Source: Spirochaetales bacterium
GTDB lineage: Bacteria > Spirochaetota > Spirochaetia > SZUA-6 > DRHE01
Assembly: GCA_016930895.1 (NCBI GenBank)
Contig: JAFGFV010000388.1
Coordinates: forward strand, 1-8,783
Length of the DNA: 8,783 bases
Reading direction: 5' to 3'
Shown: in pieces, positions 5,233-8,783 of the stretch
Position numbering within the stretch: the stretch's first letter is position 1
How the letters are laid out: every line of letters starts with the position of its first letter
The notes under the pieces: model-generated
Told to the model about the DNA's origin: nothing
Databases searched by the model: none
The model's input: the letters and a program-made list of their open reading frames with translations, nothing else
Translations under genes and position numbers: made by a program

Positions 5233-5964
5233 TCAGCCTTCCGGGACCACGCACAACCCGCCAGTCAGCGGGCAGGAGCCGCAGCGCGGCCGCACGAGGC
5301 AGTGCTCCTTGGCGTGCCGCACGATCAGGGCATGGAACTCGCCGTACACCGCCGGGTCCGGCGGCAGCTGCGCCGCGAACAGCCCCTGCAGCGCGTGATA
5401 CCCTTCCCGCCCCTCGATCCAGCCCAGGCGACTCACCAGCCTTTGGGTATAGGCGTCCACGACAAAACTCGGCACGTGATACGCGTACAGCAGGATCGAG
5501 TCGGCGGTTTCGGGCCCCACACCCCACACCCCGAGGAGCAGCTCCCGTTCCGGGGGCCGCGGCCCGCCCCCGAGCGCCTGCACGACCAGTCGGAGCTTCC
5601 TGGCCTTCTGGTTGTAGTACCCGCTGGGGTGGATCGCTTCGGCCAGCTCCCGCTCCCCGGAGGACAGCAGGGCTGCCCGGCTCATCAGTCCCTGGCGAAG
5701 CAGCCGTTCGAGGGCCCGCTCGGCGTTGCGCCAGCTCGTGTTCTGCGTCAGCACCGCCCCGACCACGACCTCCAGGCGCTCGGCCTCCGAAGCCGGGACC
5801 CTGTAGTTGCCCGGGTGGTATCCCCGCTCGTCGAACCCCTTCGTGCCGGCCCGGCTGGAGAGGGGCCACCAGCCCTGGGGCCCATAGTGCCGCAGGAGCT
5901 CCCGGTACAGGCCGGCGACCGCCCCGCCGCAGCCGTGCCCGTCGCGGGAGGGCCGTGGACTCAA
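5233..5964 (-). CDS. Endonuclease III-related DNA glycosylase (HhH-GPD, 4Fe-4S), MagIII-like
   Basis: A DNA base-excision repair protein of 243 residues. The fold signature is VVGAVLTQNTSWRNAERALE (67-86), the helix-hairpin-helix LLGVWGVGPETADSILLYA (143-161), catalytic aspartate D170 in VVDAYTQR, and a C-terminal iron-sulfur ligand set C222, C228, C231, C238. The lysine that gives endonuclease III its lyase activity is replaced by glutamate (E152, in GVGPETAD), as I recall for the MagIII 3-methyladenine glycosylases, so a monofunctional glycosylase is likely and strict Nth activity unlikely. The N-terminal HYGPQGWWP and the insert before residue 65 also suit this endonuclease III-related group. 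The start is uncertain: TTG at 5964 overlaps the upstream lnt stop (TTGA) and places family homology about 17 residues in, but there is no Shine-Dalgarno, so initiation would depend on coupling. The open frame upstream to 7257 is a shadow of lnt A. Confidence 0.88.
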   Translation of the reverse strand: MSPRPSRDGHGCGGAVAGLYRELLRHYGPQGWWPLSSRAGTKGFDERGYHPGNYRVPASEAERLEVVVGAVLTQNTSWRNAERALERLLRQGLMSRAALLSSGERELAEAIHPSGYYNQKARKLRLVVQALGGGPRPPERELLLGVWGVGPETADSILLYAYHVPSFVVDAYTQRLVSRLGWIEGREGYHALQGLFAAQLPPDPAVYGEFHALIVRHAKEHCLVRPRCGSCPLTGGLCVVPEG

Positions 5965-8075
5965 CGCCGGCGCCGGACCGAGGGAAACAGGGAGAGCCCG
6001 GCCAGCAGCCCCAAGAGCGCGAGGGCCGTGATCGGGAACCAGTCTCCCAGCCGGGTGTAGGGGGTCAAGGCCCTGCGGGTGGCGGGAATCTCCACGTCCA
6101 CGACCAGCACCCCTTCGCGGTAGTACGGCAGGCTTGCCCGGAACCGCCCCTCGGTGTCCACGTAGCAGGTCAGCCCCGATGCGGTGGCTCGCACCAGGGG
6201 CCTGCGGTTTTCCACCGCCCGGAAGGCCGCGTTGACGGCGTGCTGCCGCCCTTCCACCTCGGTCAGGGACCAGAAGTCGTTGGACAGGTTGACCACCGCC
6301 TCCGCCCCCGCCGCGACGAACAACCGTACGTCCGAGGGAAAGGCGTCCTCGAAACAGATGGGGGTGCTGAAGTCGAGCTTCGGGTGCCGGAACACGGTCC
6401 GCTCGCCCCCCGGCTCCCACAGGTAGACATCCCGCTCCTCCAGCCAGCGGTGCACCCGCGGCAGCTGCCGCTTCCAGGGGAAGTACTCGGTAAACGGCAC
6501 CAGGCGCATCTTGTGGTAGGTCGCGACGCGGGTCCCCTGCGGATCGAAGAGAATCGCGGCATTGAAGTCCAGCCGCACTGGATCGCCCTCCTCGTCGACG
6601 GTGAGCTCGTAGTCGTCGTTCCCCGTGATCAGCCAGATCCCCAACCCGCGCTGGTATTCCAGGAACCGGCGCACCAGCTTGGCCAGGGGGTACCGCTCCG
6701 GGTCCATCTGGCTCCAGCGTCGAATATTGGGGACGAATGCCGTCTCGGACCAAACCACCAGGTCCGGGCTCTGGAGCATGGCCTGGTCTGTCAGGCGCAC
6801 CAGGGTATCGAAGGTGTCCTGGTAGTCGTGCTTGCGGGGGTCGTCGTTCTGCTGCACCAGCGCCAGGCGGACCGTCTTGTCCACGGGCAGATTCTCCCGA
6901 ATCGCCATCGAGACCGTGCCAAAGACCACGACCCCAAGGAAAACCGCGCTCGCTGCCAGGAGCCCGCCGCAGCGGCCGCCGCGGAGCCCCGGCAGACCGG
7001 CGAAGGCCCTCCCGGCAGGCCAACGCGAGCCCGTGCCGCCGACCCCGCCGCGGACCCCGCCGGTGCCGCGGCCAATCCAACCGGCGATCCCGCCGGCGAC
7101 CCCCGCGTTCAGGAACAGCACCACGAAGCTGACGCCCCAGACCCCCGTCAGCGCCGCGATCTGGATCAGGGTCGGGAACTGGATCTGGGTGGTGCCCCAG
7201 AGCCCCCAGGGATATCCCAGGAAGCCGATGGAGCGAAGGTACTCGAAGCCGGTCCACCCTGCGGCCAGGATCAGCGCCCCGGCCCGCGGCAGCCGCCTCG
7301 CCAGCCAGAGGATCACCAACAGGAAAGGCACGTGATACGCCAGGGTCACCAGGGAGACCAGCTGCAGGCTCACGAGGCTGTACGTGCCCAGCCAGTAGTT
7401 CAGGAGCATCCCCTGCAGCACGCCGTACGCCGTGCCGTGCAGCAGGCCCCGTGCGGGGGGGCTGCCCAGCAGCACCAGGAACAGGGGGACCAGCGCCACG
7501 AAGGCGAGAAATCCCAGGCCCTCCAGCCGGACGAACGACGGAAAGGCCAGGACCCCCAGGGCCACGGACAGCAGAGTGAGTGGCAGGGCCCAGCGGTCAA
7601 CCGGCAACGCGAGCTCCCCGTGGTCCGACCCGAGTTCCCGGGGCAGCAGGCCGCCCTCCCCTCTCCGCAGCCTCGGCAGAAGGTAGAACCCCAGGTTCAC
7701 CGCCAGCAGCGGCAGGTAGCGCAGCACCGCCGCCAGGCGCTCCCGTCGGGTGTCGATGGCCAGGCGCACCGCTCCGCCGCTGGCAATGAAGCGCTGCACG
7801 TAGTCCATGTTGGCGTTGAGGGCGTAGATGTAGGAAAACAGGAAGAACAGCAGGACCACGAGAAACAGGAGCTCCGGGGCGTGCAGCCGCAGCCTCGCCG
7901 CCCGGGGCCGGGCTCCTCCCCGGGCGAGAGCGGCCAGGCCGACCCCCAGGTGGGCGAGAAGCAGCAGGCCGTACACGGCATCGCCGGACACCAAGTTGTC
8001 CAAAGGCACCCTGGCGGGGCCCACGAAAACCAGGAGAGTCTCGATCAGGAATACGGCGACGTACGTCCAGCCCAT
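5961..8075 (-). CDS. lnt: Apolipoprotein N-acyltransferase, copy A, with N-terminal membrane extension
   Basis: A second Lnt, 704 residues against about 510 for the classical enzyme. The start is ATG at 8075, with AAGG seven bases upstream and 35 bp after tyrS; the open frame beyond it is a tyrS shadow. Residues 1-160 are an extra region with about four predicted membrane segments (near 4-18, 33-51, 67-86 and 116-134) that I do not recognise. The Lnt core then begins at about 163, with its membrane block to 390, including FLGYPWGLWGTTQIQFP (285-301) and LTGVWGVSFVVLF (309-321). Next comes the nitrilase-like periplasmic domain (about 402-665) and a last membrane segment (680-698). Catalytic residues are intact: E444 (VVWSET), K522 (YHKMRLVPF), C574 (TPICFED), plus E530 and E576. 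A Gly/Arg-rich stretch at about 334-370 is longer than in copy B. It probably acylates lipoproteins, but could have a different substrate set. The core call is firm. Confidence 0.93.
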   Translation of the reverse strand: MGWTYVAVFLIETLLVFVGPARVPLDNLVSGDAVYGLLLLAHLGVGLAALARGGARPRAARLRLHAPELLFLVVLLFFLFSYIYALNANMDYVQRFIASGGAVRLAIDTRRERLAAVLRYLPLLAVNLGFYLLPRLRRGEGGLLPRELGSDHGELALPVDRWALPLTLLSVALGVLAFPSFVRLEGLGFLAFVALVPLFLVLLGSPPARGLLHGTAYGVLQGMLLNYWLGTYSLVSLQLVSLVTLAYHVPFLLVILWLARRLPRAGALILAAGWTGFEYLRSIGFLGYPWGLWGTTQIQFPTLIQIAALTGVWGVSFVVLFLNAGVAGGIAGWIGRGTGGVRGGVGGTGSRWPAGRAFAGLPGLRGGRCGGLLAASAVFLGVVVFGTVSMAIRENLPVDKTVRLALVQQNDDPRKHDYQDTFDTLVRLTDQAMLQSPDLVVWSETAFVPNIRRWSQMDPERYPLAKLVRRFLEYQRGLGIWLITGNDDYELTVDEEGDPVRLDFNAAILFDPQGTRVATYHKMRLVPFTEYFPWKRQLPRVHRWLEERDVYLWEPGGERTVFRHPKLDFSTPICFEDAFPSDVRLFVAAGAEAVVNLSNDFWSLTEVEGRQHAVNAAFRAVENRRPLVRATASGLTCYVDTEGRFRASLPYYREGVLVVDVEIPATRRALTPYTRLGDWFPITALALLGLLAGLSLFPSVRRRR

Positions 8076-8110
8076 GGTCAGACCTTGCCTCCCGCCCGAT
8101 TCGAAGGCCT

Positions 8111-8783
8111 TCAGCGAATCCGAAAACGGAAGTAGCTCTTCTTGCCCTTGCGGAGCAGGATCTCTCGGGTGCCGGCGTAGCGCGAGTCCAGCTGCTCGTC
8201 CACGGAAGGCACGACCTGCTCGTTGACGTAGGCCCCCTTTTGGTCGATCAGGCGCCGGGCCTCCGACTTGCTGCCGCACAGCCCGGAGCGCACCAGGGCC
8301 TCGACCACGCTCAGACCCTGCTCGAGCTCCCCGCGGTCCAGGTCGCGGGAGGGCACGCTGTCGCCCAGCTCCCCCTCGCTGCGAAACAGGGCCCGCGAAG
8401 CCTCTCGGGCCTTCTCCGCCTCCTCTGCGCCGTGCACGATGGTGGTGAGCTCCATGGCCAGGACCTCCTTGGCCCGGTTGGCCTCCTGCCCCTCCAGGCG
8501 GCCCAGGCGGCGCACCTCGTCCATGGGCAGGTAGGTGAACAGCCCCAGGAGCTTGCCGGTATCCGCATCGGGGATGTTCAGCCAGTACTGGTAGAAATCG
8601 TACGGCGACACCAACTCCGGGTCCAGGAACAGGGCCCCCTTCTCGGATTTGCCCATCTTCTGGCCATCCGAGCGGGTCACCAGGGGCGTGGTCAAAGCGA
8701 AGGCCTCGCCCCCCTCCACCCGGCGGACCAGGTCCATGCCGGCCACGATGTTGCCCCACTGGTCGTCCCCGCCCATCTGCAGG
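8111..8783 (-). CDS. tyrS: Tyrosyl-tRNA synthetase, C-terminal part (cut by window edge)
   Basis: The enzyme charges tRNA-Tyr with tyrosine in the cytoplasm. The visible 224 codons begin within the catalytic domain: LQMGGDDQWGNI is the tyrosine/ATP-site motif, and DGQKMGKSEKGALFLDP is the KMSKS loop in the KFGKT-like form of bacterial TyrRS. The segment SPYDFYQYWLNIPDAD and the helical anticodon-binding region follow. Near the C-terminus GSKSEARRLIDQKGAYVNE marks an S4-type RNA-binding domain, ending in KKSYFRFRIR and TGA. The start and HIGH motif lie outside the window. The gene leads, with only 35 bp and no visible terminator, into lnt A, so the two are probably co-transcribed. Confidence 0.96.
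   Translation of the reverse strand, partial: LQMGGDDQWGNIVAGMDLVRRVEGGEAFALTTPLVTRSDGQKMGKSEKGALFLDPELVSPYDFYQYWLNIPDADTGKLLGLFTYLPMDEVRRLGRLEGQEANRAKEVLAMELTTIVHGAEEAEKAREASRALFRSEGELGDSVPSRDLDRGELEQGLSVVEALVRSGLCGSKSEARRLIDQKGAYVNEQVVPSVDEQLDSRYAGTREILLRKGKKSYFRFRIR

Noticed and set aside
5965..7257. Upstream extension of the glycosylase frame across lnt A
   Set aside because: It overlaps the catalytic domain of lnt A and has shadow composition; glycosylase homology begins only after 5964.
5211..8135. 974-codon open frame on the plus strand
   Set aside because: It lies antisense to the glycosylase and lnt A, whose motifs are unmistakable. The product is Pro/Arg/Gln-rich low-complexity sequence with no recognisable domain; long antisense frames are usual at this GC content.
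8076..8759. Upstream extension of lnt A through tyrS
   Set aside because: The extension reads tyrS in another frame as Gly/Arg/Ala-rich sequence. A proper ATG with a ribosome-binding site at 8075 begins the hydrophobic protein.
1..8783. CRISPR array, tRNA, rRNA, insertion sequence or prophage
   Set aside because: No regularly spaced repeats, cloverleaf-like or rRNA sequence, transposase, integrase or terminal repeats were seen. The gene content is compact and mostly housekeeping.

Overview
The window is very GC-rich and almost fully coding. All ten genes lie on the minus strand. Read in the direction of transcription, from high to low coordinates, the order is: tyrS (C-terminal part, cut by the window edge), a long apolipoprotein N-acyltransferase (lnt copy A), an endonuclease III-related DNA glycosylase, rpsT, a HU/IHF-family DNA-binding protein, a second lnt (copy B), a response regulator, a 73-residue TPR protein, a bactofilin, and cinA. 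Longer open frames on the plus strand and in other minus frames look like GC-rich shadows.

Lineage: the two Lnt proteins imply a diderm cell with triacylated lipoproteins. The HU-lnt adjacency, the bactofilin, the response regulator and the cyclase-type TPR tail together suggest a GC-rich spirochaete. This is inference from recalled gene neighbourhoods and protein style; the window contains no rRNA or other decisive marker.

Layout: three transcription blocks are likely. Block 1 (8783 to 5233) is tyrS, lnt A and the glycosylase; lnt A starts 35 bp after tyrS, and the glycosylase start overlaps the lnt A stop. Block 2 (5232 to 2757) opens with the only sizeable gap, 141 bp. That gap holds a good candidate promoter, a perfect dyad just upstream of its -35 box, and a strong Shine-Dalgarno before a TTG-initiated rpsT; the HU gene and lnt B follow. 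Block 3 (2760 to 20) appears to have its own promoter, whose -35 hexamer contains the lnt B stop codon. It drives the response regulator, TPR protein, bactofilin and cinA, which are tightly packed (4-bp and 8-bp overlaps, one 24-bp gap).

Function: most of the window is housekeeping (translation, nucleoid, lipoprotein maturation, base-excision repair, NAD salvage). The least conventional parts are the receiver + cyclase-tail TPR + bactofilin set, which could link signalling to a cytoskeletal scaffold; the presence of two catalytically intact Lnt proteins, one with about 160 extra N-terminal membrane residues; and an Ala-rich coding-like stretch in the -1 frame after rpsT that ends exactly on the HU start codon.
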